This document shows, in pieces, positions 28,837 through 40,225 of a stretch of 64,000 bases of DNA. The number at the start of each line of letters is the position of its first letter. Within the stretch, counting starts at the first letter, position 1. Under the pieces are notes generated by a model. The model was given only the letters and a program-made list of their open reading frames with translations. It was not told the DNA's origin and made no database searches. Both the position numbers and the translations under genes were made by a program. The stretch is from assembly GCF_001729785.1 (NCBI RefSeq), contig NZ_CP017183.1:1054001-1118000 (forward strand), given 5' to 3'. This DNA comes from Enterobacter hormaechei subsp. xiangfangensis (lineage in GTDB: Bacteria > Pseudomonadota > Gammaproteobacteria > Enterobacterales > Enterobacteriaceae).

Positions 28837-29448
28837 ATGGTACGTCGTCTGGTACAACTTTATGTCGGTTTAGGCCTGTACGGGCTTTCAACCGCGATGT
28901 TTATTCGTTCGGATCTGGGTGTCGACCCTTGGGATGTCTTTCACCTTGGCGTCGCCATCCAGACAGGGATGAGCATCGGCACGGTGATTATTTTAACCGG
29001 GGCAGCGGTGCTGCTGCTGTGGATCCCGCTGCGTCAGCTGCCGGGGCTGGGCACTATCAGTAATGTGATTTGTATTGGTCTGGCGGCAGATGCGTCAATG
29101 GCGCTGATCCCTGAGCTCACCTCGCTGCCCGTGCGCATCACCCTGCTGGTTTCCGGCATTGTGGTTAACGCCCTTGCCACCGGGATGTATATCGGCGCGG
29201 GTTTTGGCGCAGGTCCGCGCGACGGCCTGATGACCGGCATACACGCCCGGCTGGGCTGGTCGATCCGCAGCGTGCGTACCGCGATCGAGGTGACTGTGTT
29301 GATCGTCGGCTACCTCCTCGGGGGAGCGTTTGGCGTTGGAACCGTGCTGTATGCATTAACCATCGGCCCGCTGATCCAGCTCTGTTTGCCGTGGTTTCGC
29401 CAGAGACCGCGCATTCAGAAAGCTGCACAGCCGGAGCGGATTGTTTAA
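28837..29448 (+). CDS. yczE: YczE/YitT-family integral membrane protein
   Basis: 203 residues, about five or six hydrophobic spans. Family landmarks are the N-terminal LGLYGLSTAMFIRSDLGVDPWDVFHLGVA and the internal repeat-like GMYIGAGFGAGPRDGLMTGIHARLGWSIRSVRTAIE. Function is not established; B. subtilis YczE is needed for bacillaene/surfactin-related processes, which need not apply here. ATG 28837 follows GGAGAAGAG. Control by the divergent MocR regulator is inferred. Confidence 0.85.
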   Translation: MVRRLVQLYVGLGLYGLSTAMFIRSDLGVDPWDVFHLGVAIQTGMSIGTVIILTGAAVLLLWIPLRQLPGLGTISNVICIGLAADASMALIPELTSLPVRITLLVSGIVVNALATGMYIGAGFGAGPRDGLMTGIHARLGWSIRSVRTAIEVTVLIVGYLLGGAFGVGTVLYALTIGPLIQLCLPWFRQRPRIQKAAQPERIV

Positions 29449-29449
29449 T

Positions 29450-29466
29450 TTTGCGAAGCGCTCACA
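29450..29466. promoter_or_regulatory. lac operator copy upstream of lacI
   Basis: TTTGCGAAGCGCTCACA is the exact reverse complement of the 17-bp core of the operator in front of lacZ (30674-30690). It lies 2 bp after the yczE stop and 60 bp before the lacI ATG, so it may serve both autoregulation and looping to the lacZ operator 1.2 kb away. Confidence 0.75.
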
Positions 29467-29525
29467 GGCTATGATGGCGTAACTGTGTCAGAATAGAGAC
29501 TTCTCTTTTCACGACGCCAGAATGT

Positions 29526-30596
29526 ATGAAAGCGATCACTCTTTATGACGTTGCCCGCGTGGCAGGCGTTTCTTATCAGACCGTTTCCCGGGTGATTAAC
29601 GACGCGGAACACGTTTCTGCCCGTACGCGGGAAAAGGTCCGGCAGGCAATGGCGGCGCTACACTATGTGCCCAACCGTGGCGCGCAGCAGCTGGCCGGGA
29701 AACGCACCCGTACGCTGGGGCTGATGACCAGCGATCTGGCGCTACATGCGCCGTCGCAAATCGCCTCAGCTGTAAAATCCCGGGCAGTGGAGCAGGGGGC
29801 TAGCGTACTCATCTCCATGGTGGAGCAACCCGCGCAGTGTCAGGCTGCTTTGCAGGAATTACTGGCGCAGCGCGTAGAGGCGCTGCTGGTGAACGTTCCG
29901 CTGGAAGATGCCCTGGCAGAAATGCTTCAGGAAATGGCCTCGCCGACCCCGGTTCTTTTTCTCGATGTGTCCCCCACAGCTCGGGTTAACAGTCTCGTTT
30001 TCAATGCCGAACAGGGCGCTGCCCTGGGGGCAGAGCATCTGCTTTCGCTGGGGCACCAGCGAATTGCGCTGCTCGCCGGGCCGGAAAGTTCTGTCTCTGC
30101 CCGGGCTCGTCTGGCGGGATGGAAAACCACGCTCGCTCAGGCCGGCGTGGAGGCGTTTGCGGTGGCGCAGGGCGACTGGAGCGCGGCTTCGGGCTATGAG
30201 AAAGGGCATCAGCTCCTGGCGGGCGCGCAGCTGCCGGAGGCGATCCTCGTCGCTAACGATCAGATGGCGCTTGGCGTTTTACGCGCCTGTGCGGAAAAAG
30301 GCGTTGCGGTACCGGGGCAAATCTCGGTTGTCGGGTTTGATGATACGGCTGACAGCGCGTGGTTTTCACCTCCGCTCACCACCGTTCGGCAGGCGTTCCG
30401 CGAGGCCGGTGAGCGCAGCGTGGAGTGGCTGATGGCACCTGCCCATCACGACGAATGCTGGCAGGAACAACTTCCCGTTACGTTGAGCGTGCGTCATTCC
30501 ACCGCGCCGCGCGCCGCACAGCAGGCCGATCGTGAAGATCTTGCGCAACAGCTCAGAACGCTGGCGCTGCTGGCGGAGAAACTGGCGCGCAGCTAG
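29526..30596 (+). CDS. lacI: LacI lactose repressor
   Basis: LacI-family repressor, 356 residues, clearly closest to E. coli LacI: ALHAPSQI, SVSARARLAGW, VANDQMALG and GDWSA are shared. Helix-turn-helix TLYDVARVAGVSYQTVSRVIN keeps Tyr17, Gln18 and Arg22 of the LacI recognition helix, consistent with the TTGTGAGC half-site found in front of lacZ. C-terminal leucine-rich tail (LAQQLRTLALLAEKLARS) resembles the tetramerisation helix, supporting looping between two operators. It is on the same strand as lacZ, 103 bp upstream. Confidence 0.95.
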   Translation: MKAITLYDVARVAGVSYQTVSRVINDAEHVSARTREKVRQAMAALHYVPNRGAQQLAGKRTRTLGLMTSDLALHAPSQIASAVKSRAVEQGASVLISMVEQPAQCQAALQELLAQRVEALLVNVPLEDALAEMLQEMASPTPVLFLDVSPTARVNSLVFNAEQGAALGAEHLLSLGHQRIALLAGPESSVSARARLAGWKTTLAQAGVEAFAVAQGDWSAASGYEKGHQLLAGAQLPEAILVANDQMALGVLRACAEKGVAVPGQISVVGFDDTADSAWFSPPLTTVRQAFREAGERSVEWLMAPAHHDECWQEQLPVTLSVRHSTAPRAAQQADREDLAQQLRTLALLAEKLARS

Positions 30597-30602
30597 CACT
30601 TT

Positions 30603-30618
30603 TGTGATCGTGCTCGCC
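30603..30618 (+). promoter_or_regulatory. Candidate CRP site of the lacZ promoter
   Basis: TGTGA-N6-TCGCC, one conserved and one degenerate half-site, centred about 60 bp upstream of the predicted start. This corresponds to the CRP position at the E. coli lac promoter. Confidence 0.6.
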
Positions 30619-30635
30619 TGGTGACGATCAAAGTC

Positions 30636-30664
30636 TTTACCGCTACCGTTTACCAGGGCATGTT
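30636..30664 (+). promoter_or_regulatory. lacZ promoter
   Basis: TTTACC (30636-30641), 17-bp spacer and CATGTT (30659-30664) align with the E. coli lac promoter (TTTACA/TATGTT). The predicted start is near 30671, at the left edge of the operator. Confidence 0.65.
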
Positions 30665-30670
30665 GGCTAA

Positions 30671-33789
<3,119 letters not shown>

Positions 33790-33795
33790 GCCGAA

Positions 33796-33823
33796 ACGTG
33801 CGGCCACTGCCGTGGCCGCACGT
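33796..33823. terminator. Hairpin between convergent lacZ and pdeB
   Basis: Perfect 12-bp stem ACGTGCGGCCAC / GTGGCCGCACGT with a 4-nt loop, 7 bp after the lacZ stop and 18 bp before the pdeB end. No T run, so it is a transcript-end hairpin of uncertain termination strength. Confidence 0.6.
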
Positions 33824-33840
33824 AACACCGCACAATCGGT

Positions 33841-35400
33841 TTATTTCCTGAGGTTGTGCGCGGCCCAGAGAATGAAATCCTCTTTAGGCAGCGCCTTGCT
33901 GAAATACCAGCCCTGGCCGTACTGCACGCCGTGGCGATGCAACCATTCGATCTGCCCTTCAGTTTCAATGCCTTCTGCGACCATCGCCAGTTTAAGCGAT
34001 TTGGCCATTTCGATGATGTGGGGAGTCACGTGCTTGTACTCCAGCGCATCCACAAAGGATTTATCAATCTTCAGAGTATCGACATCCAGATCCTGCAAAT
34101 AGCTCAGGCTGGAGTAACCCGTGCCAAAATCATCAATGTAGATAGCGTGCCCGGCGCGGCGAAATGCAGCGATAGCAGGTACGCTGACGGCAGGATCGGC
34201 AAACCCGCGCTCGGTTAATTCAAGGGCGATCTGGCGCGGGTGGACGCCCCATTTGTTGAGCAACTGACTCAGCTGGCGAGGCAGCTCGGGGGACGTTAAA
34301 TCCGATGGCGCAAGGTTGACAGAAATATGCAGTTCCGGGTGATGGTGTAGCCAGGCGCCTAGATCCTCAAATACCTCATTTACCACTAGCCGCGTCAGCG
34401 TTGAAATAAGCCCTGTCTGCTCAGCCAGCGGAACAAAGAGATTAGGCGACAGGTTACTGCCATCTGGCTGCGGCCAGCGCATCAGCGCTTCAGCACCCAC
34501 CAGTTTTCCACTACACAGCGCCACGATGGGCTGGTAGTGAACCTCGATCTCCCGGTTGTTGATCGCGTCGATCAGGCGGTGACGCGGGGACAGCAAACGG
34601 CGGAGAATGCGCATGACAATAAGGGCAGCAACCAGGCTTAGCAGTATGCCAGCCGGTAGCCAGATGATCAGTTGCTGGTGCCAGGAAGCCGCCAGCGGTT
34701 TTAACGACACCCAAGCGATCACCGTAAACCCCAGTTCGGGTACAGGTTTCATCACGTACATTGAGCCGTTGTATTGCACGCGCGTAACGTCCTGCTGCTC
34801 CTTAACGACAGAGAGAATATACGGGTCGAGAACATTGCTTCTGGCAAATATATGATGGGTTGAGCTGCCCACCAGGGCGGCATCCATTGAGATTTCACCA
34901 AACGGAACAACATCCACAAGCGACGCCGGATCGACCATTACCAGATAATGTCCTTTCCCCAGAACGGCCATATAACGCTGAATGCCGAGGTCGTTTTGCG
35001 AGGTGAGCCACGCGCTATAACCATCTTCGGTGATCCGCATTGGGGGCGGTAAGATCGCCGTATCACTGGATTGTTCAAGCGATGAGCAGAGCGGTTTCAG
35101 GTTATCGATATACATCACTTCCTGGATATAGCGCCATGAGAACGCGACCCGGCGCATTTCGCGTAAATGCGGGGGAGTGCAGGGCGGGGCGTGGAATGTC
35201 TGTAGGTGCGTGAGCGCCTGTTTTGCCTGCGCAACGACTCTGTCGGTACGGATCAGGACACGCGAGGCATAGCTGTCCAGCGCGTCCACAAATTTCTCCT
35301 CAGCCTGACGATGCGCCAGCCAGATACTGAGGCACACAGGGACCAGCACAGAGAAGATCAGTACGCCTGTCACCAGGCTGACCAGATGTCGGGTTCGCAT
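33841..35400 (-). CDS. pdeB: PdeB (YlaB), membrane c-di-GMP phosphodiesterase
   Basis: 519 residues colinear with E. coli PdeB. N-terminal membrane span (about 9-30), periplasmic CSS-motif sensor domain (residues about 31-235, with the CSS triplet in LKPLCSSLEQ), second span (WLPAGILLSLVAALIVMRIL), then a cytoplasmic EAL domain. The EAL signature is GAEALMRW; metal/catalytic motifs are NLAPSDL, ELTERGF, DDFGTGYSSLSYL, DKSFVDAL and VAEGIET, all intact, so it should degrade c-di-GMP. It occupies the E. coli position between ffs and ylaC, but with extra genes on both sides. Confidence 0.95.
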   Translation of the reverse strand: MRTRHLVSLVTGVLIFSVLVPVCLSIWLAHRQAEEKFVDALDSYASRVLIRTDRVVAQAKQALTHLQTFHAPPCTPPHLREMRRVAFSWRYIQEVMYIDNLKPLCSSLEQSSDTAILPPPMRITEDGYSAWLTSQNDLGIQRYMAVLGKGHYLVMVDPASLVDVVPFGEISMDAALVGSSTHHIFARSNVLDPYILSVVKEQQDVTRVQYNGSMYVMKPVPELGFTVIAWVSLKPLAASWHQQLIIWLPAGILLSLVAALIVMRILRRLLSPRHRLIDAINNREIEVHYQPIVALCSGKLVGAEALMRWPQPDGSNLSPNLFVPLAEQTGLISTLTRLVVNEVFEDLGAWLHHHPELHISVNLAPSDLTSPELPRQLSQLLNKWGVHPRQIALELTERGFADPAVSVPAIAAFRRAGHAIYIDDFGTGYSSLSYLQDLDVDTLKIDKSFVDALEYKHVTPHIIEMAKSLKLAMVAEGIETEGQIEWLHRHGVQYGQGWYFSKALPKEDFILWAAHNLRK

Positions 35401-35583
35401 GCTGTTTTATCCTTCCCATATGCCCGCCCCGGGCCTGGAGTTTGCGCGCCAGAGGAAAAAGTTTTTATCGGTAAATGATATAGTTATAGCATGCAACCGT
35501 CTCAGGCAGGTATCTGAATAAACCTTTCAAAAACAGGCTGCGCGTCACAGGGGTTGTTTTTGCAGCAAAGCTCAGATAGTATT

Positions 35584-35600
35584 TTGTTATGTTATAACAA
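35584..35600. promoter_or_regulatory. Zur box upstream of rpmE2-rpmJ2
   Basis: TTGTTAT-GTT-ATAACAA, perfect 7-bp arms, resembling the enterobacterial Zur consensus (TGTTATANTATAACA). It lies 16 bp before the rpmE2 start, where Zur is known to repress ykgMO in E. coli under zinc sufficiency. Confidence 0.8.
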
Positions 35601-35616
35601 TACATGAAGGCCAGAG

Positions 35617-35877
35617 ATGAAACCGAATATCCATCCAACCTATCGCACCGTTGTGTTTCACGACACCACGGCTAATGAATATTTTAAAGTTGGCTCAACG
35701 ATTAAGACAGATCGTGAAATTGAGCTTGAGGGGAAAACGTATCCTTACGTTACTCTTGATGTCTCCTCTAAATCACATCCGTTTTACACCGGGAAGCAGA
35801 AGACCTTCTCGACAGATGGCAGCGCGGCACGCTTCCGCAAGCGTTTTGGCGGCTTTCTTGATGCGAAGCGAGGCTAA
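35617..35877 (+). CDS. rpmE2: Ribosomal protein L31 type B (zinc-free paralogue)
   Basis: 86-residue L31 paralogue (YkgM). It begins [16 protein letters not shown] and lacks the Cys residues that bind zinc in the standard L31. Expressed when zinc is low, it replaces RpmE on the ribosome and frees zinc. The ribosome site is AAGGCCAGAG. The stop is 2 bp before the rpmJ2 start, so the two form an operon under the Zur box. Confidence 0.96.
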   Translation: MKPNIHPTYRTVVFHDTTANEYFKVGSTIKTDREIELEGKTYPYVTLDVSSKSHPFYTGKQKTFSTDGSAARFRKRFGGFLDAKRG

Positions 35878-35879
35878 TC

Positions 35880-36020
35880 ATGCAGGTGCTTAACTCATTG
35901 CGCAGTGCAAAACAGCGTCACCCGGATTGCCAGATAGTCAAACGCAAGGGACGCTTATACGTGATTTGCAAATCTAACCCGCGCTTTAAGGCGGTGCAGG
36001 GGCGTAAAAAAAGGCGCTAG
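35880..36020 (+). CDS. rpmJ2: Ribosomal protein L36 type B (zinc-free paralogue)
   Basis: 46 residues reading [20 protein letters not shown] and ending [10 protein letters not shown]. It matches the alternative L36 (YkgO) of E. coli, with the C-terminal extension of this form and without the CCHC zinc ligands of RpmJ. ATG 35880 starts 2 bp after the rpmE2 stop. Its TAG stop overlaps the TAG stop of the convergent acetyltransferase gene in a shared CTAG. Confidence 0.96.
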   Translation: MQVLNSLRSAKQRHPDCQIVKRKGRLYVICKSNPRFKAVQGRKKRR

Positions 36021-36727
36021 ACGCGCGTTTCTCGCCAGCTTTCCAGGGATCTTTTCTGTTTGCCATCGGCAGTAAAATTGTCGGTGGCAAGCCAGCTTTC
36101 AAAGGCGCTCGCCAGCGCTGGCCACTCTTTGTCGAGAATTGAAAACCAGTCGGTGTCCCGGTTTCGGCCTTTAATGACCAGCGCCTGGCGAAAACGCCCT
36201 TCAAACTGAAAGCCAAGACGCAGGGCCGCTTTGCGGGAGGGTTCGTTCAGGCTATTGCACTTCCATTCATAACGCCGGTAGCCCAGGGTATCGAACACGT
36301 ACCGCATCAGCAGATACTGCGCTTCTGTCGACATGGGCGTGCGGCTTAACAGTGACGAGAAGTGAACATGTCCCACTTCCACGACGCCGTTTTTAGGATC
36401 GATCCGCATCAGGGACAGCGTCCCGACAGGAGACTGGGTCTGGTTATCGATAACGGTAAAGTGGATGGGATCGGCTAATTCGCTTACGCTCGCCACCCAT
36501 TCGGCAAACTCCTCTGCGGTGGCATCGGGCTCACGCAGCAGCCACGTCCAGCTTCGGGTATCTCCGGCCACGGAATACGCAGAGAACAACGCGTGGGCAT
36601 GCTCCATGCGCAGCGGCTCAAGCCGACAATAGCGACCCTGAAGTACCACCCGGGACGGGGGCGGCCGAGGCTGCCAGTCGATAAGGCTTTCCCCTACAGG
36701 TTGACCAAACTCATTGAATGTATTCAT
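36017..36727 (-). CDS. GNAT-family N-acetyltransferase, RimJ/RimL-like
   Basis: 236 residues from ATG 36725-36727 ([15 protein letters not shown]), preferred because GGA lies at suitable distance; another ATG four codons upstream (36739) has a poorer site. Acetyltransf_3-type GNAT fold: [18 protein letters not shown], the acetyl-CoA region [41 protein letters not shown], and the C-terminal [17 protein letters not shown]. Related proteins acetylate small molecules or protein N-termini; the substrate is unknown. It is divergent from a MocR regulator that is its probable controller. Confidence 0.85.
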   Translation of the reverse strand: MNTFNEFGQPVGESLIDWQPRPPPSRVVLQGRYCRLEPLRMEHAHALFSAYSVAGDTRSWTWLLREPDATAEEFAEWVASVSELADPIHFTVIDNQTQSPVGTLSLMRIDPKNGVVEVGHVHFSSLLSRTPMSTEAQYLLMRYVFDTLGYRRYEWKCNSLNEPSRKAALRLGFQFEGRFRQALVIKGRNRDTDWFSILDKEWPALASAFESWLATDNFTADGKQKRSLESWRETRV

Positions 36728-36772
36728 CTTTATTTCCATGATGTTAAGAAGATCTCCAGATTAATGAATTGC

Positions 36773-36821
36773 TGGTTCCTTAAAAAGAACCACCAGGTTA
36801 TGTTTTTCTGGTACCACAAGG
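36773..36821. promoter_or_regulatory. Candidate MocR operator cluster
   Basis: An inverted repeat TGGTTC - 8 bp - GAACCA (36773-36792) overlaps the first of two direct repeats AACCACCAGG (36788-36797) and TACCACAAGG (36812-36821), 24 bp apart. MocR regulators such as GabR and PdxR use spaced direct repeats plus an inverted element. It lies just upstream of the regulator's own start. Inferred. Confidence 0.5.
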
Positions 36822-36828
36822 AGGAATG

Positions 36829-38289
36829 ATGAATATACCGGGTGATGAGCTATACACCTTGCTCCATGCTGCGCTGAAAAAACGTGGGACAGAGACGCTC
36901 CAGCGCGCGCTCTATCTTGCTTTGCGGGAGGCCATACTGTGCGGAAGGCTTCGGTCCGGCAGCCATTTGCCCGGCTCACGAACGCTGGCGCATCAGATCT
37001 CGGTGTCCCGAAATACCGTCAACGCGGCGCTGGACCAGCTCACGCTCGAAGGTTATTTGCTGCGTAGCCGCCAGGGCACGCGGGTGGGGCAATTCGCTCC
37101 TCGTACGATTGCCCGGACATTACCGGACCCGGACGTCAGGCTGACAAAACGTGTCGCCCGGCTGCCCGCGCCTGTGCCGCGTGACACTCCGGTGATGGCG
37201 TTTACGCCGGGAACGCCTGCCATCAACTATTTCCCCTTGCCGCTGTGGCGGCGGTTGTACGATCGCGTCCTGCGCGAGGAGGGAAGCGCCCTGTTAGGGT
37301 ATGGCGACCCTGCTGGCGAGCCGTCGCTACGGGCCGCCATTGCCCGCCATCTTGCGCTCTCCCGCGGCATTGACTGTGACGCCAGCCAGATAGTGATAAC
37401 CGAAGGGGCGCTGGAGGGCGTCAATCTGTGCACAATGCTGTTAAGCGAGCCGGGGGATGTCGCCTGGGTGGAAAATCCCGGCTATAGCGGCGCCAAAAGC
37501 GCTTTTGTCAAAACCGGCCTGGCGATGACCGGCATACCGGTGGATGACGAAGGGATGTGCTGGGAAGGGCTGTGTGCGCCTTCACCCACGCTGATTTTTA
37601 CCTCGCCATCGCATCAGTTCCCTTACGGAAGCGTACTCAGCGCGCGGCGGCGTCTGGCGCTGCTGGAACTGGCCCGGCAGCACAACGCGTGGATCATTGA
37701 GGACGATTACGACAGCGAATTCCGTTATACCGGTGAGCCCGTCCCGGCGATGCTGGGTATGGTCAACAACGCGCCCGTTGTGTATCTGGGGACGTTCAGC
37801 AAAACGCTGTTTCCGTCGCTCCGAATGGGGTTCATGGTGTTACCGCCAGCGCTGGCGAAGGCGGCACGTCCCGCCATCGGCTCGCTGCTGCGCGGCGGGC
37901 ATCGCGCTGAACAGCGCACCCTGGCGCTGTTTATTGAGGAAGGCCACTATGCGCGACATCTTGCCGCCATGCGCCGACTTTATCGTAAGCGATACCGCCA
38001 ACTGCGAGAGGTGCTAAGCGCAGAGCTTCATACGCCGCACCGTGTTCTTGCCGGAGAAGGAGGGATGCACCTGGCGCTGGCGATTGACGGTATCGACGAC
38101 CAGCGGCTGGTGGAGCAGGCAAGAGCGTTTCAGCTGGCACCCGCTGCGCTGAGCGGATATTACCTTGAGACGAAGCAGGGGCAAACCGGTCTGGTTTTAG
38201 GTTACGGCAATACCTCTGCTTCGCAGTTTGCGCCGGGTATCCGACGTCTTCAGGCGTTAATTACGCAGCAGTGGGGCGGGAAAGGGTAA
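36829..38289 (+). CDS. MocR/GabR-type PLP-dependent transcriptional regulator
   Basis: About 486 residues. N-terminal GntR winged helix (about 10-90; [44 protein letters not shown]), linker, then an aminotransferase-like effector domain with PLP Lys in [16 protein letters not shown], plus DDYDSEFRY and SPSHQFPYG blocks as in PdxR/GabR. Two ATGs (36826, 36829) follow AAGGAGG (36818-36824); the second has the better spacing. It is divergent from the GNAT gene. The 3' end overlaps the convergent ylaC by 29 bp. Confidence 0.88.
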   Translation: MNIPGDELYTLLHAALKKRGTETLQRALYLALREAILCGRLRSGSHLPGSRTLAHQISVSRNTVNAALDQLTLEGYLLRSRQGTRVGQFAPRTIARTLPDPDVRLTKRVARLPAPVPRDTPVMAFTPGTPAINYFPLPLWRRLYDRVLREEGSALLGYGDPAGEPSLRAAIARHLALSRGIDCDASQIVITEGALEGVNLCTMLLSEPGDVAWVENPGYSGAKSAFVKTGLAMTGIPVDDEGMCWEGLCAPSPTLIFTSPSHQFPYGSVLSARRRLALLELARQHNAWIIEDDYDSEFRYTGEPVPAMLGMVNNAPVVYLGTFSKTLFPSLRMGFMVLPPALAKAARPAIGSLLRGGHRAEQRTLALFIEEGHYARHLAAMRRLYRKRYRQLREVLSAELHTPHRVLAGEGGMHLALAIDGIDDQRLVEQARAFQLAPAALSGYYLETKQGQTGLVLGYGNTSASQFAPGIRRLQALITQQWGGKG

Positions 38290-38728
38290 AGACATCATAA
38301 AAAGAGAGCTGGCCCTTGGTGGTGACCATTTTCTGCAACTTCTCTTTTTGCCCGGCTTCGACAGCCGGCGAGTGCAGGATGCTGTCGATCAGCTCCTTCG
38401 GCACGTAACGCGTGTTGTACCACTCCCCGTTGTAGCACACGCGGAAATCGAGTACGTCGATATCTTCATACCGGTAACGCGGATTGACGTCGAAAAAGAA
38501 AAACGCGTTAAACACCACGAACAGCACTACCAGCAGCCAGACGGAATCGACCAGCGTTTCAGACTTCAGCATGACGATAAGCGTTGCCAGCCAGGCGGCG
38601 TACATGGCGACGAACAACCCGGGGTGTTTGCGAATAAAGCTAATGCTAAAGCGCGGGCGATTGTCGCGCTTTTCACGAGTATTGAGATCGTCGATGGTAG
38701 CGGTAAGCAGGCGCTGTATCTCTGTCAT
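38261..38728 (-). CDS. ylaC: YlaC inner-membrane protein
   Basis: 155 residues, matching E. coli YlaC. Cytoplasmic N-terminus, two predicted membrane helices ([17 protein letters not shown] and [18 protein letters not shown]) and a soluble C-terminal domain. Function unknown. The C-terminal 29 bp overlap the convergent MocR gene, which suggests that regulator was added next to an older ylaC end. Confidence 0.93.
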   Translation of the reverse strand: MTEIQRLLTATIDDLNTREKRDNRPRFSISFIRKHPGLFVAMYAAWLATLIVMLKSETLVDSVWLLVVLFVVFNAFFFFDVNPRYRYEDIDVLDFRVCYNGEWYNTRYVPKELIDSILHSPAVEAGQKEKLQKMVTTKGQLSFYDVFTLSRPTAA

Positions 38729-38797
38729 TTTTTGCCTTTATGATTGTTGAAAATACAGGTGATCTGCTTATTTTATGAGAGGGGTTTACGCGATGAA

Positions 38798-38834
38798 AGT
38801 AACAGTTATGCCAGGAAAAAGCATAACAGTTACT
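38798..38834 (-). terminator. Hairpin after maa
   Basis: 14-bp arms AGTAACAGTTATGC / GCATAACAGTTACT with a single central A-A mismatch and a 9-nt loop. Located 10 bp past the maa stop on the minus strand, between maa and ylaC. The T-rich part lies in the loop, not after the stem, so termination strength is uncertain. Confidence 0.55.
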
Positions 38835-38844
38835 CAGGATGCGC

Positions 38845-39396
38845 TTAGAGCATTTTAATGATTTTCGCCGGATTGCCGCCCACGACAGCATTGGCCGGCA
38901 CGTCTTTGGTCACTACCGCGCCGGAAGCGATAACCGCATTATCGCCAATGGTTACGCCCGGGTTAATGATCGCACGTCCGCCGATCCAGACGTTATCACC
39001 AATGGTGACCGGTTTACCGTACTCCAGCCCGCTGTTACGTTCGGTCGCATCCAGAGGATGCGTGGCCGTATAAATGTGCACCCCCGGCGCAAGCATACAG
39101 TTATCGCCAATGCGGACAGGGCAGACATCCAGCATGACGCAGTCAAAGTTGGTATAAAAATTTTTGCCCAGATAGATGTTATACCCGTAGTCGCAGCGGA
39201 AGCTCGGTTCTATATAGGCGCCTTCGCTTTGACCCAGCAGGTCAGCTAATAAGGCGCGACGTTCGGCCTTCTCATCGGGTGCGGTATGGTTATAGCGGTG
39301 AACAAGATGACGCGCGCGTAAACGGTCAGCCCTCAGCGTGTCATCGCCAGGGCGGTAATATTCACCTGCAATCATCTTCTGTTTTTCTTCACTCAT
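38845..39396 (-). CDS. maa: Maltose O-acetyltransferase
   Basis: Transfers acetyl from acetyl-CoA to maltose or glucose at the 6-OH. 183 residues as in E. coli. N-terminal Mac domain ([29 protein letters not shown]), then left-handed beta-helix hexapeptide repeats ([21 protein letters not shown]..., [41 protein letters not shown]). Catalytic His lies in TATHPLD. Its upstream region holds a perfect CRP core and a second palindrome. Confidence 0.97.
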   Translation of the reverse strand: MSEEKQKMIAGEYYRPGDDTLRADRLRARHLVHRYNHTAPDEKAERRALLADLLGQSEGAYIEPSFRCDYGYNIYLGKNFYTNFDCVMLDVCPVRIGDNCMLAPGVHIYTATHPLDATERNSGLEYGKPVTIGDNVWIGGRAIINPGVTIGDNAVIASGAVVTKDVPANAVVGGNPAKIIKML

Positions 39397-39446
39397 GGGA
39401 ACCTCTCTGGAATCGTTTTACGCAGCGTAAAGAGGATTAACCAGAA

Positions 39447-39460
39447 AGGGAACGTTCCCT
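39447..39460. promoter_or_regulatory. 14-bp palindrome in the maa promoter
   Basis: AGGGAACGTTCCCT is a perfect palindrome with the central AACGTT typical of LacI/GalR-family operators, 51-64 bp upstream of the maa start. The cognate regulator is unknown. Confidence 0.5.
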
Positions 39461-39469
39461 AAAGGCGGC

Positions 39470-39485
39470 TGTGACGGGAGTCACA
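39470..39485. promoter_or_regulatory. CRP site upstream of maa
   Basis: TGTGACGGGAGTCACA: both half-sites TGTGA and TCACA are perfect with the 6-bp spacer of the CRP consensus. Centre is about 81 bp upstream of the maa start codon. Fits catabolite control of a sugar-modifying enzyme; not shown experimentally here. Confidence 0.7.
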
Positions 39486-39604
39486 ACATTTATGCGCATA
39501 AATACGTTTTATACGGGAACCTGGCGTTTGCACTTGAAGCGTAATTCGAAAGGTAAATTCAGCTTAACAACGGGCGTAGTGCCTTTACAGTCTCTCTTCA
39601 ACGA

Positions 39605-39823
39605 TTAACGAACAAATTTCCATACCGAAGAGGGGATCTTGTCATACAGTTTATTCATGGTTAGTTCAGCCAGACGATGGTCGGCAGCTGAATAAAATAC
39701 CGCCAGTTCATTATCAGAGAGCTCGTATTTATTTTTTTCAATAACACGTTCGAGGGTGTCAATTGACTGGCAGCGTCGCAGGCGCATCAAATAATCGACT
39801 TTTGTTAATGGTTTATCAGACAT
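39605..39823 (-). CDS. hha: Hha, H-NS co-regulator
   Basis: 72-residue Hha/YmoA-family protein that binds H-NS and modulates silencing of horizontally acquired and virulence genes. It is also described as the toxin-like partner of TomB. The sequence is nearly identical to E. coli Hha ([46 protein letters not shown]). It follows tomB by 27 bp in an AT-rich operon. Confidence 0.98.
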   Translation of the reverse strand: MSDKPLTKVDYLMRLRRCQSIDTLERVIEKNKYELSDNELAVFYSAADHRLAELTMNKLYDKIPSSVWKFVR

Positions 39824-39850
39824 AAATTCACCTTAGTAATTGTAATAATT

Positions 39851-40225
39851 TTAACAGGAAAGACTAACCGGATTAGCTCTGCTGACATTAGTGAAGCAGC
39901 GAAATAGACGGTTTCCTGATTTACGCCATTTCTGCAAATCCTGTGCGTTAATGCCGTAGCTGCTGAACAACATAAAGGTGTCGTCCAGGTATTCATCAAT
40001 TTGCTCTATCAACTTATTATCTTCATTGTACTTAATTTTATAACTAAGTGCGAAGGTGGCGATATGCTCGATCAGCTCGTTAAGCTGTAAATTGATAGCA
40101 GACGTTGGATCGTTCACCCAGCCATGGTTACTTTCTTCAAGATTGGCAAGGCAGTCATGGTACAAGGATTCGCAGAGAAATTTCAACTGCGCGATATCAT
40201 GCCTTTTTGGCGAGTACTCGTCCAT
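39851..40225 (-). CDS. tomB: TomB, Hha antagonist
   Basis: 124 residues from ATG 40223-40225 (MDEYSPKRHDIAQLK); an 11-residue in-frame extension is not conserved. Acidic helical protein (formerly YbaJ) that counters Hha toxicity and affects biofilm formation, reportedly by oxygen-dependent oxidation of Hha Cys18. Near-identical to E. coli TomB in the core EESNHGWVNDPTSAINLQLNELIEHIA. First gene of tomB-hha. Confidence 0.96.
   Translation of the reverse strand: MDEYSPKRHDIAQLKFLCESLYHDCLANLEESNHGWVNDPTSAINLQLNELIEHIATFALSYKIKYNEDNKLIEQIDEYLDDTFMLFSSYGINAQDLQKWRKSGNRLFRCFTNVSRANPVSLSC

Noticed and set aside
33790..33840. Possible lacY remnant after lacZ
   Set aside because: Only 51 bp lie between lacZ and pdeB, consisting of a hairpin; no permease-like codons remain.
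39605..40225. Reporting hha-tomB as a newly found toxin-antitoxin pair
   Set aside because: It is the known Hha-TomB pair at its usual place, nearly identical to E. coli.
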